The notes under the pieces were generated by a model that saw only the letters and a list, made by a program, of their open reading frames with translations, did not search any database and was not told the DNA's origin. Made by a program: the position numbers and the translations under genes. Of a stretch of 64,000 bases of DNA, positions 34,076-44,875 are shown piece after piece. Each line of letters begins with the position of its first letter. Position 1 is the stretch's first letter. The stretch comes from an uncultured Anaeroplasmataceae bacterium (GTDB lineage: Bacteria > Bacillota_I > Bacilli_A > Acholeplasmatales > Anaeroplasmataceae): assembly GCA_949840955.1 (NCBI GenBank), contig CATKXV010000005.1:62001-126000 (forward strand), given 5' to 3'.

Positions 34076-36484
34076 TCATTTTATTACTATATTGACTAGC
34101 TTTGATGGAACATAAATTGTTTTCACAATTTCATGTCCTGCCGTAAAGCCTTGAATCTTTTCTAAGGATAGTGCCTGAGCTATGATTTCTTCTTTTGAGC
34201 AATTTACAGAAACCTCCATTTTATCTCGAAGCTTTCCATTCACCTGAACCACCAAAGAAAGCTGCTCAGCAGCAAGCTTAGACTCATCATAGGCTGGCCA
34301 AGCCTCAAAGGTAATTGTTCCTGTATGCCCTAAATCACTCCACAATTCTTCACCAATGTGAGGACAAATTGGATAAAGTAGCTTTACAAAGCTTTCCATA
34401 TATGGACGATAAACAGAATTTGCCTTATAGGCTTCGTTTAAGAAGGTCATCATTTGTGCAATAGCAGTATTAAAATTCAAGCTATCAAAATCAGAGGTTA
34501 CCTTCTTTACAGTTTGATGATATATCTTATCTAATTCATGCGAATTGGTATCGCTGAATTTAGAAGTATATTCTTCTTGATGATAAAATCTCCATACTCG
34601 ATCTAAAAATTTTCGAGCGCCCTCTAGCCCTTTACTGCTCCATGGAAGAGAGGCCTCTAAAGGTCCCATAAACATTTCGTAAAGACGCAAGGTGTCCGCA
34701 CCATATTCCTTTGCAACATCATCCGGATTCACTACATTTCCACGGGATTTACTCATTTTTTCATTATTTTCTCCTAAAATCATCCCCTGATGGAATAGCT
34801 TTTTAAAAGGCTCCTTTACTGGAACGAATCCTTTATCATATAAATAATTCGTCCAAAATCTTGAGTAAAGCAAATGTCCTACAGCATGCTCAGAGCCACC
34901 TAAATATAAATCTACAGGAAGCCAATGCTTCAAAAGCTCATAGTCTGCAAAGGTATCCTCATTTTTAGGATCAATATAACGCATAAAATACCAGCTAGAG
35001 GCAGCAGATCCTGGCATTGTATTGGTTTCTCGAACGCATGGTTTTCCATGGTAAGAGGTATGTACCCAATCATATGCATTTTCAAGTGGTGCTGAACCAC
35101 TTTTCTTTGGCTTATAATTGTCTAATTCTGGTAAAACCAAAGGTAAATCCTTATCCTCTAAGGCTTCACTAGACCCATCCTCATAGAATACTACAGGAAT
35201 TGGCTCTCCCCAATATCTTTGACGAGCAAAAACCCATTCTCTTAAGCGATAAGAAATTTGTTTAGAGCCAATTTTGTTTGTCTCAAGCCAATGAATCATT
35301 TTTTTGATAGCATCCTCTTTATTCAGTCCATTTAAAAAGTCTGAATTTATGTGTAATCCATCCTCAGTATAGGCTTCTTTAGAAACATCACCACCTGCAA
35401 GTACTGGAATAATTTCTAATCCAAACTGCTTTGCAAAGGCATAATCTCTTTCATCATGGGCAGGTACAGCCATAATAGCTCCTGTACCATAGCTAGCTAA
35501 AACATAATCTGAAATCCAAATCGGAACTGGCTTTTGATTTACAGGATTCATGGCATAGGCACCTGTAAATACTCCTGTTTTCTCTTTATTTAGTTCTGTA
35601 CGCTCTAGCTCACTTTTCATACTACATGCCTTTTGGTAAGCTTCTACAGCCTCCTTTTGCTCAGGAGTAGTAATTTGATTCACTAAGGTATGCTCAGGAG
35701 AAAGCACACAATAGGTGCATCCAAATAAAGTATCACAGCGTGTTGTAAACACGATAAAAGAATCATTTGTATTTTGAACCTTAAATTGAACATGAGCACC
35801 AACAGATTTCCCTATCCAGTTTCTTTGCATTTCTTTTGTTGATGCTGGCCAATCCACTGTATCTAAGCCCTCTAACAGCTTTTCGGCATACTTTGGTATA
35901 TCGAGTACCCATTGCTTCATGTTTTTACGAACAACAGGATATCCTCCACGCTCACTTTTTCCATCAATAACCTCATCATTGGCTAAAACTGTTCCTAATT
36001 CCTCGCACCAATTGACTGGCATCTCTATTTGCTTGGCAAGTCCATCCTGATAAAGCTGTTTAAAAATCCACTGTGTCCATTTATAATATTGAGGATCACA
36101 GGTAGATATCTCCTTTGTCCAGTCATATGAAAAGCCTAGCATCTTTAATTGCTTTGTAAAATTAGCAATATTGGCTTTGGTAAATTCCTCTGGATGATGT
36201 CCTGTTGCAATGGCAAATTGCTCTGCGGGTAGTCCAAAGGCATCCCAGCCCATAGGATGAAGAACGTTGTAGCCTTCCATTCTTTTTTTGCGGCATACAA
36301 TATCGGTAGCCGTATAGCCTTCTGGATGACCTACGTGGAGTCCCTGCCCAGAGGGATAAGGAAACATATCCAGGGCATAAAATTTAGGCTTGGAAAAGTC
36401 TCTTGTATTCACCTCAAAGGTTTTATTCTTCTCCCAAAAATCCTGCCATTTTTTTTCTATTTCTATATGATTATACATCTTCAT
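34076..36484 (-). CDS. leuS: Leucyl-tRNA synthetase
   Basis: 802 residues, the normal bacterial length. HIGH-type motif HVGH within [18 protein letters not shown], editing domain with TTRCDTLFG and [28 protein letters not shown], and [14 protein letters not shown]. All catalytic elements missing in the paralogue at 17618 are present, including the C-terminal domain starting [11 protein letters not shown]. It charges tRNA-Leu. The start has AGGAGG about ten bases upstream. It follows two small membrane-protein genes on the same strand. Confidence 0.98.
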   Translation of the reverse strand: MKMYNHIEIEKKWQDFWEKNKTFEVNTRDFSKPKFYALDMFPYPSGQGLHVGHPEGYTATDIVCRKKRMEGYNVLHPMGWDAFGLPAEQFAIATGHHPEEFTKANIANFTKQLKMLGFSYDWTKEISTCDPQYYKWTQWIFKQLYQDGLAKQIEMPVNWCEELGTVLANDEVIDGKSERGGYPVVRKNMKQWVLDIPKYAEKLLEGLDTVDWPASTKEMQRNWIGKSVGAHVQFKVQNTNDSFIVFTTRCDTLFGCTYCVLSPEHTLVNQITTPEQKEAVEAYQKACSMKSELERTELNKEKTGVFTGAYAMNPVNQKPVPIWISDYVLASYGTGAIMAVPAHDERDYAFAKQFGLEIIPVLAGGDVSKEAYTEDGLHINSDFLNGLNKEDAIKKMIHWLETNKIGSKQISYRLREWVFARQRYWGEPIPVVFYEDGSSEALEDKDLPLVLPELDNYKPKKSGSAPLENAYDWVHTSYHGKPCVRETNTMPGSAASSWYFMRYIDPKNEDTFADYELLKHWLPVDLYLGGSEHAVGHLLYSRFWTNYLYDKGFVPVKEPFKKLFHQGMILGENNEKMSKSRGNVVNPDDVAKEYGADTLRLYEMFMGPLEASLPWSSKGLEGARKFLDRVWRFYHQEEYTSKFSDTNSHELDKIYHQTVKKVTSDFDSLNFNTAIAQMMTFLNEAYKANSVYRPYMESFVKLLYPICPHIGEELWSDLGHTGTITFEAWPAYDESKLAAEQLSLVVQVNGKLRDKMEVSVNCSKEEIIAQALSLEKIQGFTAGHEIVKTIYVPSKLVNIVIK

Positions 36485-36502
36485 AAATCCTACATCCTCC
36501 TA

Positions 36503-36928
36503 TTATTTTTTCAAAAACTTAGGTCCCTTTTGATTCTTTTTCTTTAAATCCGAAATTTTGGTTGCTATTTTGTATACAATATAGGGTAATGAAAAAGCCA
36601 AAAGAACAAGTCCATACCATAAAGCAATTGTATTCGCAAAAACAAAGGTTATATGGAAAAAGCAATACCATAATAAGCATCCAAGTAAAATCGTTAAAAC
36701 CATACATAAGGGCATAAATTTGGGTGCCTCATATTCTGTAATAAGACTTGTTTTAATGAGCATCATAATCAAATAAATGAGCGGATGGGCTAGCAAAACA
36801 GTAGATAAAACAGCAATAAAGGTATTAGGTGATAAAAAGCCCTGGAAAAATCCAACAATCAGAATAACTAAAATATCAATAATCAATAGTACGATATGAA
36901 CTATATTTAATTTCTTTTGCACATTCAT
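36503..36928 (-). CDS. Small membrane protein of unknown function
   Basis: 141 residues with four hydrophobic segments (about 10-30, 35-58, 70-95, 100-122) and a lysine-rich tail. No family recognised. It overlaps the next upstream gene by four bases and precedes leuS by 18 bases, so the three form one transcript. Confidence 0.6.
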   Translation of the reverse strand: MNVQKKLNIVHIVLLIIDILVILIVGFFQGFLSPNTFIAVLSTVLLAHPLIYLIMMLIKTSLITEYEAPKFMPLCMVLTILLGCLLWYCFFHITFVFANTIALWYGLVLLAFSLPYIVYKIATKISDLKKKNQKGPKFLKK

Positions 36929-37446
36929 TCCTCCTCTTTATTTTTCAATATATCTTCCACCAAAAAAGAAAAGGTTTCTTCAAGCATTTCTTTTTTATGA
37001 ATTCTAAAATATAAATAAGGCTTAAGCTTAAATACAAAAATTTGCTTACGCTCCTCAAAAAACATTTTCTCTATGCTATGATAGGAATATTTATTTTCCT
37101 GAATAGACCACAAATCCTCTTTTGTTATTAAAATAAATTCATCATAAATGGAAATTTTAGATTCTTTATATTCTTTTTTCAATCTATGAAGCTTACTGCA
37201 ATTAAAAAATAATCCAAACAGCAAAAAGAGAACTAAGGATCCTAGCAAAAAGCAAAATATAAAATAAAAATAAAGAACCTTTTTTGTGTAAAAATAGCAT
37301 ACCCCGAAAAATATAGTAACCAATAAAAGATAAATATAAACAAAATAATGCTTTAGATACCTTTTCCACATATCAAGATTCGATTTACTCACATAAAAAC
37401 GAGGGGTTGATTTTATATTCTCTATACATCTGTTTTGCTTTTCCAC
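36925..37446 (-). CDS. YcxB-like membrane protein
   Basis: 173 residues from a GTG at 37446 with GGAGGTG upstream. Two closely spaced membrane segments (about 35-52 and 57-78) are followed by a beta-rich cytoplasmic domain with YDEFILITKEDLWSIQ and YSYHSIEKMFFEER, the pattern seen in YcxB-like/PH-like proteins of Bacillota. The function is unknown. It starts the leuS transcript. Confidence 0.5.
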   Translation of the reverse strand: MEKQNRCIENIKSTPRFYVSKSNLDMWKRYLKHYFVYIYLLLVTIFFGVCYFYTKKVLYFYFIFCFLLGSLVLFLLFGLFFNCSKLHRLKKEYKESKISIYDEFILITKEDLWSIQENKYSYHSIEKMFFEERKQIFVFKLKPYLYFRIHKKEMLEETFSFLVEDILKNKEEE

Positions 37447-37554
37447 AAAAACACCTCCGTTTATGCTATATTATACAACAATTGTCCACAAAAATAAATA
37501 AAATATTCACTTATAACAACGATTTCAATCAATTTGAATGGCAACTGCTCAAAT

Positions 37555-37587
37555 TAAAAAAAACTCTACAATCCTGAAAATGTAGAG
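37555..37587 (-). terminator. Terminator of the uxa operon
   Basis: CTCTACA (loop of 10) TGTAGAG followed by eight T residues on the minus strand, about 20 bases past the uxaC stop. Confidence 0.9.
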
Positions 37588-37608
37588 CTTCCTTTTTATG
37601 CATATTTT

Positions 37609-39021
37609 TTAAAATCCAAAGAATTCCTTTGCATTGTTATAGCAAACATCTTCTACGATTTTCCCTAATGTATCCAATTCATCAACAGGATATTGTCCAG
37701 ATTCCACTAGATTTCCTAGCATTTGGCATAACAAACGGCGATAGTATTCATGACGAGGATAAGCTAAAAAGCTACGAGAATCCGTTAGCATACCAACAGA
37801 TTGTGCAATTAAGCCTACCTGCATTAGTGTTTCTAGATTTTGACGCATACCATCCTGCTGGTCTAAGAACCACCAAGCAGTACCTACCTGAACACGACCC
37901 TTTACCCCTTCCTTTTGGAAACAGCCAGATAAAACGGTCAAAGCATAATTATCTCTTGGATTTAGGCAATAAAGAATGGTTTTAGGCAATTGGTCTGTTT
38001 CATCTAAAGCACCCAATAAGGCAGATAGCTTAGCCATATAATTTTGATCTTCAATCGCATCAAAGCCTGTATCAGGTCCAATCTTTTTCAGCATGGATTT
38101 AGAGTTGTTTCTTAAAGCACCAATATGATACTGCTGAACCCAACCATGCTTATGATACTCCTTACCTAAAAATACTAAAACATATCCTTTATACCAATCT
38201 TGCTCAGCCTCTGTAATTTCCTTACCTGCCATACCCTTTTTGAATACAGCATTTGCTTGCTCATAGCTGCATGGAGCATAATGTACCACATCTAAAGCAT
38301 GATCAGATAAGCGAGAGCCCATTTCATGGAAGAAATCAATTCTTTCAGCAAGAGCCTTTTCCAAATCCTTTAATTCTTTAATTTTATAGCCAACAACACC
38401 TGAAAGCTGATTTACCCAATCTGCAAACCAAGATAATTCAACATTAATTGCCTTATCTGGACGAAAAGCAGGACGAACATGAACCTTTAAGGTTTCATCG
38501 GCATTCATCTTTTTATGCCACTCTAGGGAATCAACAGGATCATCTGTTGTGCAAACGGTATCCACCTTAAATTTATACATCATTTCTCTAGCCGTTAAGG
38601 TTTCAAGCTTTTGATTTGCTTTATCCCATATTTTCTTAGCATTCTTTTCATTGATGATATCTTCAATATCAAAATATCTTCTCATCTCTAAATGAGACCA
38701 ATGATATAATGGATTTCCTACAAAGTAAGGCATAGATTCTACAAACTGCATGTATTTCTTATAATCATCATCTGGTCCTGATATAGAATCCTCCTCATAT
38801 CCTCTTGCACGTAGGCTTCTCCATTTATAATGATCTCCATAGCGGTCCCCAGCACCAAGCCAAACCTCGGCTAAATTACGGAATTTTTTATCCTCATAAA
38901 TTTCCTTTGGCTGAAGATGACAGTGATAGTCAATAATGGGCATATGCTCTGCATGCTCATGATAAAGTTTTTTTGCGGTTTCTGTAGTTAATAAGAAATC
39001 CTTATCCATAAATTCTTTCAT
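37609..39021 (-). CDS. uxaC: Glucuronate isomerase
   Basis: 470 residues, full length. The metal-dependent isomerase motif IDYHCHLQP near residue 29, and the segments CTTDDPVDSLEWH and DSRSFLAYPRHEYYRR, are those of UxaC. It converts D-glucuronate to D-fructuronate and D-galacturonate to D-tagaturonate. It is the last gene of the uxaB-uxaA-uxaC operon, 11 bases after uxaA, and is followed by a strong terminator. Confidence 0.97.
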   Translation of the reverse strand: MKEFMDKDFLLTTETAKKLYHEHAEHMPIIDYHCHLQPKEIYEDKKFRNLAEVWLGAGDRYGDHYKWRSLRARGYEEDSISGPDDDYKKYMQFVESMPYFVGNPLYHWSHLEMRRYFDIEDIINEKNAKKIWDKANQKLETLTAREMMYKFKVDTVCTTDDPVDSLEWHKKMNADETLKVHVRPAFRPDKAINVELSWFADWVNQLSGVVGYKIKELKDLEKALAERIDFFHEMGSRLSDHALDVVHYAPCSYEQANAVFKKGMAGKEITEAEQDWYKGYVLVFLGKEYHKHGWVQQYHIGALRNNSKSMLKKIGPDTGFDAIEDQNYMAKLSALLGALDETDQLPKTILYCLNPRDNYALTVLSGCFQKEGVKGRVQVGTAWWFLDQQDGMRQNLETLMQVGLIAQSVGMLTDSRSFLAYPRHEYYRRLLCQMLGNLVESGQYPVDELDTLGKIVEDVCYNNAKEFFGF

Positions 39022-39032
39022 TTTATATCCTC

Positions 39033-40511
39033 CTAAAGTACAACGCCGTCTTTGAAAATAGAAATTTCACGGAAGTTGTTTTGTTCGTTTTTCGCTTGCT
39101 TTTTCCCTGATGCAATATCACATAGTAAATCAATGAAATCCTCTAAAAGCTCATCCATATCCTTTTTATCCACTAAATCTCCTGCATTAAAATCAATCCA
39201 GTTTGATTTTTTTGTAGCTAAGGCTGTATTGGTTGCAATTTTAACTGTAGGTATAAACCCGCCAAATGGTGTACCTCTACCTGTTGTAAACAATACCATT
39301 TGACAGCCACTACAGCCTAAGGTTGTTGTTGCTACTAAGTCATTTCCAGGAGTACATAGTAAATTTAAACCTGTATTACGAATTCTTTCTCCCATTTTTA
39401 ATACATCCTGTACGACTGCGGCACCAGCCTTTTGGGTACAGCCTAAGGATTTATCCTCTAAAGTCGTAATTCCTCCTTTTTTGTTTCCTGGAGATGGATT
39501 ATCATAGATTACCTGATTGTGATTTTTAAAATAAATTTTGAAATCATTAATGAGCTCTACGATTTTCTCAAAAGTAGGAGCATCCTTAGCACGTGCCATT
39601 AAAAGCTTCTCTGCACCAAACATCTCAGGAACCTCTCCTAATACCGTTGTTGCTCCATTCAAAGATAAGAAATCAGAAAAACGGCCAAGCAATGGATTTG
39701 CAGTAATGCCTGACATTCCATCTGATCCTCCACATTTGAGTCCAATTCGAAGCACAGACAAAGGCTTAGCTACACGCTTATCATTTTTCATTTGGTCATA
39801 GAGCTCTTTGAGTAGCTTTGTTCCCTCCTCGACCTCATCTTCAACCTCCTGAGCTATTAAAAATCTTGTTCGTTTTTCATCATATTCGCCAAGAGTTTCC
39901 TTAAAGGTGGATACTAGGTTTTCCTCACACCCAAGACCTAATACCAAAACGCCACCTGCATTCGGATGCTTTACCATATCCTGTAAAAGAGTTCTAGTTA
40001 GGGTAAGATCGGCCCCCATTTGACTACAGCCAAACGGATGCTGGAAGGTATATACACCATCAATACCCTCTGTTCCATACTTTTCTTTAAAGCGTTCAAT
40101 CATATCCTTAGCCATACCTGAAACACAGCCTACAGTTTGAATTACCCAAAGCTCATTACGAATTCCACACTCTCCTGTAGAACGCTCATATACCTCTACT
40201 GTGCGATCAGATTTATATCCTAAAACCTCAGGATATTTTGGTTCATAGGAATATGTAATTACATCGTCTAAATTTGTAGCAACATTATGCGTATGCACAT
40301 GCTCTCCTGGCTGAATGTCCATAGTAGCATGTCCAATGGGAGAACCATATTTTATAATATTTTCTCCCTTTAAAATTGGCTTTAAAGCCACTTTGTGAGC
40401 CTGAGGAATATCCTCTAAAAGAACAACTCCCTCTATTTTCTCGCCTTTTGTAAAAGGGCGAAGTACAACTACAACATTATCCACTGGATTAATGATGATA
40501 TAGTCTTTCAT
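39033..40511 (-). CDS. uxaA: Altronate dehydratase
   Basis: 492 residues. An N-terminal SAF domain (about 1-95) joins a large catalytic domain with QHPFGCSQMGADL, GLKCGGSDGMSGI and CSGCQMVLFTTGRGTPFGG. It is the iron-dependent UxaA, which dehydrates D-altronate to 2-keto-3-deoxygluconate, the step after UxaB. No KDG kinase or aldolase is in the window. Confidence 0.96.
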   Translation of the reverse strand: MKDYIIINPVDNVVVVLRPFTKGEKIEGVVLLEDIPQAHKVALKPILKGENIIKYGSPIGHATMDIQPGEHVHTHNVATNLDDVITYSYEPKYPEVLGYKSDRTVEVYERSTGECGIRNELWVIQTVGCVSGMAKDMIERFKEKYGTEGIDGVYTFQHPFGCSQMGADLTLTRTLLQDMVKHPNAGGVLVLGLGCEENLVSTFKETLGEYDEKRTRFLIAQEVEDEVEEGTKLLKELYDQMKNDKRVAKPLSVLRIGLKCGGSDGMSGITANPLLGRFSDFLSLNGATTVLGEVPEMFGAEKLLMARAKDAPTFEKIVELINDFKIYFKNHNQVIYDNPSPGNKKGGITTLEDKSLGCTQKAGAAVVQDVLKMGERIRNTGLNLLCTPGNDLVATTTLGCSGCQMVLFTTGRGTPFGGFIPTVKIATNTALATKKSNWIDFNAGDLVDKKDMDELLEDFIDLLCDIASGKKQAKNEQNNFREISIFKDGVVL

Positions 40512-40530
40512 ATTTTTTCTTCCTTCTTTT

Positions 40531-41988
40531 TTATTTTACCATTTTTGCTAATGCTTCACGCATGGATGTTGATGTGATTTCATATAAGGAATCCGTAACA
40601 AATTCCAATACACCCTCATATTGAGTCAAATCAACCTCCCAATGCTTTTCTAAGCCTAATACATGCTTTGCAATTCTTTCACAGGAAGCCTTTGAGCCAT
40701 CAAATCCAGCCCATAATTCCTTAAACATATCTAATGCCCATGCATCATCAGCAAGCCGAATATCCTCGTTTCCGCGTTTTCCACGATAGAATACCAGTAA
40801 AGCAGCTAAGCTGAATAATGCATGCTTAGGGAAATGCTTTAAATCCTCTAAATTCTGTAAAACGGTAGGTAAGATTCTTGTCTTATATTTCGTTACAGAA
40901 TTTAAGGCTATGCTCATTAATTCATGTCGTACAAAAGGATTCCCATAGCGCTCTAATACACTATTTGCATAAGAATCCATCTGGTCTCTTGGAATTTGAA
41001 TTGTAGGAACAACCTCATTAAAAATGAAATCTAAAACAAATTGGTTGAGCTGCTCATCCTCAATTGTTTCACGTACTGTATCAATTCCAGAAAGATAAGA
41101 AACAGGAACTAAGCACGTATGAGACCCATTTAATATTTTAACCTTTCTTTCCTTATATGGCTTAATAGAATCCACAAATAACACATTTAAGCCAGCTTCC
41201 TTTGTAGGTAGCTTCTTTTCTAAATCCCTTACAGTTTTCCCATCGATTACCCATAAATGGAAAATTTCTCCTACAACCATATTCTGATCAATATATCCCA
41301 ATTGATTCCATAGCTCTTTATCCTCATTTCTAGGATATCCTGGCACAATGCGGTCTACTAATGTATTGTAATATCGATTGGCATTTTCAACCCAACGAAT
41401 AAATTTAGCATCCATATGATTATGCATAGCCAGCTGAACTAGGGTTTCCTTTAAGGTGTCTCCATTATGATCAATTAGCTCACAAGGTATAATTTCTAAC
41501 CCCTTAGAAGCATCTCCATGAAAGTGATCATAGCGAGCCTTTAAAAAGGCAAGTAATTTCCCTGGAAAGCTATTTGGAGTTTTTGAGAAATCCGTATCAT
41601 TTGGATCAAAGGCAATTCCTGCCTCTGTTGTATTAGAAATGATATATTCTAGCTCCTCACTTTTTGCATAATCTAAATATTTTTGATAATCTGTAAAGGG
41701 ATTAATAAAATCTTCTAAGCAATCTATCACCTGATGTGTTTTAACCGTTTCTCCATTATTTATACCTTGTAGGTATAAGGTGTATAAACCATCCGCCTCT
41801 GATAATTCCTTAACACGACCAAAGGGCATAGGCTGAACCACAACAACTCCTGCATTGAAATTTGCTTTTTTATTCATGGTATCCACAATCCAGTCCACAA
41901 AGGCTCTTAAAAAATTGCCTTCACCAAACTGCATGATTTTAACAGGATGTGTAACCTTTTCAACAATGCTTTTACTTATATTTTCCAC
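40531..41988 (-). CDS. uxaB: Tagaturonate reductase
   Basis: 485 residues from the GTG at 41988, chosen because AGGAGG lies eight bases upstream; the ATG at 42012 precedes that site. IMQFGEGNFLRAFVDW is the NAD-binding start of the mannitol dehydrogenase/UxaB family; KILNGSHTCLVPVSYLSG contains the catalytic region. It reduces D-tagaturonate to D-altronate with NADH. It is the first gene of the galacturonate-degrading operon, which points to pectin-derived sugar use. Confidence 0.95.
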   Translation of the reverse strand: MENISKSIVEKVTHPVKIMQFGEGNFLRAFVDWIVDTMNKKANFNAGVVVVQPMPFGRVKELSEADGLYTLYLQGINNGETVKTHQVIDCLEDFINPFTDYQKYLDYAKSEELEYIISNTTEAGIAFDPNDTDFSKTPNSFPGKLLAFLKARYDHFHGDASKGLEIIPCELIDHNGDTLKETLVQLAMHNHMDAKFIRWVENANRYYNTLVDRIVPGYPRNEDKELWNQLGYIDQNMVVGEIFHLWVIDGKTVRDLEKKLPTKEAGLNVLFVDSIKPYKERKVKILNGSHTCLVPVSYLSGIDTVRETIEDEQLNQFVLDFIFNEVVPTIQIPRDQMDSYANSVLERYGNPFVRHELMSIALNSVTKYKTRILPTVLQNLEDLKHFPKHALFSLAALLVFYRGKRGNEDIRLADDAWALDMFKELWAGFDGSKASCERIAKHVLGLEKHWEVDLTQYEGVLEFVTDSLYEITSTSMREALAKMVK

Positions 41989-42009
41989 TTTTATCTTCCT
42001 CCATATACA

Positions 42010-42028
42010 CATTTTTTAGTAAAAAATG
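42010..42028. promoter_or_regulatory. Perfect 19-bp palindrome, probable operator of the uxa operon
   Basis: CATTTTTTA-G-TAAAAAATG has 9-bp perfect arms and lies between the uxaB -10 box and the ribosome site, where a bound repressor would block transcription. The regulator (perhaps of the LacI or GntR type) is not in the window. Confidence 0.6.
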
Positions 42029-42044
42029 CCAATTTTATAATCTA

Positions 42045-42073
42045 ATTTTACCACGCGAAAACCAAATAGTCAA
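42045..42073 (-). promoter_or_regulatory. Promoter of the uxa operon
   Basis: On the minus strand TTGACT (42068-42073), 17-base spacer ending TGG, TAAAAT (42045-42050). It is close to SigA consensus. Confidence 0.85.
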
Positions 42074-42105
42074 CGAATTAGCACTGAAAAATGAAAGCCC
42101 TTTAC

Positions 42106-43500
42106 TTAAAGTCGAATTTGCAACCATTTCTTCTGCTTAAAACGCCAAATATTGAGTCCCATTCGAAGAACTTGGTCAATAAGCATTCCTATCCAAGCCC
42201 CTATAACACCCAATCCAGCAGGATAGCACAATAGATAAGAAACGAGGGGTCGAATGCATGTTACGCTAACCAATGAGCTTGTTGCAGTAAACCTCGTATC
42301 TCCACTTCCTCTTAGGATTCCTGTAATCACCCATTGAATATTTTGTGGAAGTGTTATAAATGCCGCTATAATCATTATTGTTGATGCCATATTTGCCCGA
42401 TCTTGAGTTTCCGGTTTATACATTCCTATAAGCAAATTACGAGCCGAAAGCATAAAAATACAGGTTAAAATAGCACAAATAAACGAAATCGTCATACTTA
42501 CCTTTGCATAGATAATAGCCAAATCCTTCCGTTTTTCACCCAGCCGATGACCAACAATTGCAGCAGTACCTATGGAAAAGCCATCTGCCAAAGTAAACAT
42601 GAGGGAGTTCAAATCATTACAAATTCCATGAACATAGGTTGCATCATCCCCTAAATAATTTACAATTAAGGCAAATAAAATAAAGCCAATTCTCATAAAA
42701 ATTTGATCAATAAAGCAAGAGGGTAAAATATGACCAATATCCTTTAGGGTTTCTTTTTCAAAATGAAATAAATGCTTCACTTGAAATTTTAAATATGCCT
42801 TTGGAAACAAAATGGTTACTAAGCAAATGATAAAGGCAACCGCATTTCCTATTACTGTTGCAATTGCTGCTCCTGCTATTCCCAGCTCTGGAAAGCCCCA
42901 ATTTCCTTCTATCAATAACCAATTTAGACCAATGTTTACTACATTAGCTATAAGATTGGTCCACATTGAAATTTTTGTTTTACCTATACCTCTTTGACAA
43001 GCATTAATTGTAAGTCTAAGACCATTAAAAATAAAGCCAGAGGCTATAATAGTTAAATATGTCGTTGCATAATCAATTGTATTGGTAGTTGCCCCCATAA
43101 ATTGGCATAAAGGTCTAGCTAAGCAGGCTACAAATACACTTAAAACAACCGAAATTCCAATGCAAAGCTTTAAGCCTTCATGAAGTGTTTTATTCACAGA
43201 AGCTTGATTTTTTGCGCCATATCTCCTAGACACTATAGCAGTTAGGGCTATATTTAATGCCGTTATAAAGCAAATCATAAAATATATAGGCTGCTTAGTA
43301 ATTGTTACTGCTGAATTGGCATCATTCCCTATGGAGGATACCATAATTCCATCAAACATCGTTACTAACGCGACTAAAAAGCCTTCCACCATAGAAGGCC
43401 ATACAATTTTCATTACATCCTTAGTAACCTTAGAATATTTAGGGATTTCACCCTGTATTTCACTTTCTTTTATCATTTTATCTGTTTGAAAAAGTCTCAT
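42106..43500 (-). CDS. MATE family efflux transporter
   Basis: 464 residues with about 12 membrane helices in two similar halves. The first helix reads VTKDVMKIVWPSMVEGFLVALVTMFDGIMVSSIG, typical of MATE/NorM-like cation-coupled drug exporters; RGSGDTRFTA in the second half is the family's loop motif. The substrate cannot be told. It ends 118 bases before the uxaB start, with the uxa promoter between them, so it is separately transcribed. Confidence 0.9.
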   Translation of the reverse strand: MRLFQTDKMIKESEIQGEIPKYSKVTKDVMKIVWPSMVEGFLVALVTMFDGIMVSSIGNDANSAVTITKQPIYFMICFITALNIALTAIVSRRYGAKNQASVNKTLHEGLKLCIGISVVLSVFVACLARPLCQFMGATTNTIDYATTYLTIIASGFIFNGLRLTINACQRGIGKTKISMWTNLIANVVNIGLNWLLIEGNWGFPELGIAGAAIATVIGNAVAFIICLVTILFPKAYLKFQVKHLFHFEKETLKDIGHILPSCFIDQIFMRIGFILFALIVNYLGDDATYVHGICNDLNSLMFTLADGFSIGTAAIVGHRLGEKRKDLAIIYAKVSMTISFICAILTCIFMLSARNLLIGMYKPETQDRANMASTIMIIAAFITLPQNIQWVITGILRGSGDTRFTATSSLVSVTCIRPLVSYLLCYPAGLGVIGAWIGMLIDQVLRMGLNIWRFKQKKWLQIRL

Positions 43501-43526
43501 ATAGCCTCTTTTCCTTTATCTAAATC

Positions 43527-43997
43527 TTATTTATGATAGGTTTCGTGATTGATGATTTTAAAGCTTCGATAGATTTGTTCTAACAAAATAACCTGCATTA
43601 ATTGATGAGGAAATGTCATTTTAGAAAAGCATAAATGATAATCCATTCTAGTTAAAATAGGATCTCCTAAGCCTAAGGATCCCCCTATTACAAAAACAAT
43701 ATGGGAGGTATAATAGGATAATATATGAGAAACCTTTTCAGAAAGCTGAATACTCGTAAGCATTTCTCCCTGTAAATTTAAAGCAATTTTATAAGAATTT
43801 TCAGGTAATTTGCTTAAAAGCCTTGCTGCTTCCTTATTCTTTATATCAGCTTCACTCATATTTTCAGATATTGGCTCGTCCATTACAGAAATAAAATCAA
43901 TTTTACTATACTTTGAAATTCTCTTGGCATAATCATTTATAGCATCCTTCAAATACTTTTCTTTTATACTTCCTACACTTAAAATCGTTATTTTCAT
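43527..43997 (-). CDS. rlmH: 23S rRNA (pseudouridine-1915 N3)-methyltransferase RlmH
   Basis: 156 residues. SPOUT fold with VFVIGGSLGLGDPIL, LCFSKMTFPHQLMQVILLEQIYR and the C-terminal HETYHK that completes the active site. It methylates the stalled position 1915 in helix 69 of 23S rRNA. The overlap of four bases with the WalJ gene repeats the yycJ-rlmH neighbourhood known from other Bacillota. Confidence 0.97.
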   Translation of the reverse strand: MKITILSVGSIKEKYLKDAINDYAKRISKYSKIDFISVMDEPISENMSEADIKNKEAARLLSKLPENSYKIALNLQGEMLTSIQLSEKVSHILSYYTSHIVFVIGGSLGLGDPILTRMDYHLCFSKMTFPHQLMQVILLEQIYRSFKIINHETYHK

Positions 43998-44821
43998 ATG
44001 CTATACACCTTCGTTGGCAAAGGAGAGGTCACTATAAATTCTATCCTTGAGGTATCCATTCCTAAATCATCCATTACCTTTTTCCTAGTAAGCTCAATAA
44101 TTTCAGCCAAATTGCATTCCTGAGAAATGTGAGCATAAAATACAAGCTTCGTTTTTTCTCCTAATACATGAGCAAGTGTTACCGCTGCATCCTCATTAGA
44201 TAAATGTCCATGATCAGATAGGATACGTTTTTTTAAGGAATAGGCTCGGTCTGAAGACATGAGAATATATGGGTCATGATTAAATTCTAAAACGTAACAA
44301 TCCGCATTAGAAATCGTTTCATATAAAGCTTGATGTACATATCCTGTATCCGTAATATAAACTAAGGTCTGATGGCTATCCTTTATTTTAAAGCCAACGG
44401 ATTCTAAAGCATCATGAAATGTAGGTAAGATTGTTATTTCTGTTTTATTTAATAAAATGGGCTCATAAAGTATAGAATTTACCAACCTATTTAATAATAT
44501 AAGAGAACCATTTGCAAATTTTTCCTGTATAACAGGCTTTAAGGATTCATTTTTACCATTTAATATAGCCTGATAGGTTCCATTTGTCATATAGCAAAGT
44601 AGCTTTCCTTTTTTTAATACCGTGCATAAGGATCGAATATGATCATCATGCTCATGTGTTATTAATATGGTATCAATCTGATCAAACGAAACATTTAGCT
44701 TCTCCAATTCAGCATCTATGGTACGTTTGCTGATTCCAGAATCAATTAGAATCTTATGATCCTCTGTTTCAACATAGGTACAATTTCCTGTGGATCCACT
44801 TGCCAATACCTCAATACGCAT
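43994..44821 (-). CDS. walJ: WalJ/YycJ metallo-beta-lactamase-fold protein
   Basis: 275 residues from the ATG at 44821, with CGAGGTGAG upstream; a GTG nine bases earlier lies inside that site. Metal motif THEHDDHI near residue 60, and downstream ligands in FHDA, DTGY and DHGHLSNEDAA. In B. subtilis YycJ lies in the walRK operon and is linked to cell division and DNA replication control, probably as a nuclease. WalR and WalK are not adjacent here. Confidence 0.9.
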   Translation of the reverse strand: MRIEVLASGSTGNCTYVETEDHKILIDSGISKRTIDAELEKLNVSFDQIDTILITHEHDDHIRSLCTVLKKGKLLCYMTNGTYQAILNGKNESLKPVIQEKFANGSLILLNRLVNSILYEPILLNKTEITILPTFHDALESVGFKIKDSHQTLVYITDTGYVHQALYETISNADCYVLEFNHDPYILMSSDRAYSLKKRILSDHGHLSNEDAAVTLAHVLGEKTKLVFYAHISQECNLAEIIELTRKKVMDDLGMDTSRIEFIVTSPLPTKVYSI

Positions 44822-44875
44822 AATTCTCACCTCGAAAAATCATGTCCATTATAACACGAAGATTATCGAAAAGTA

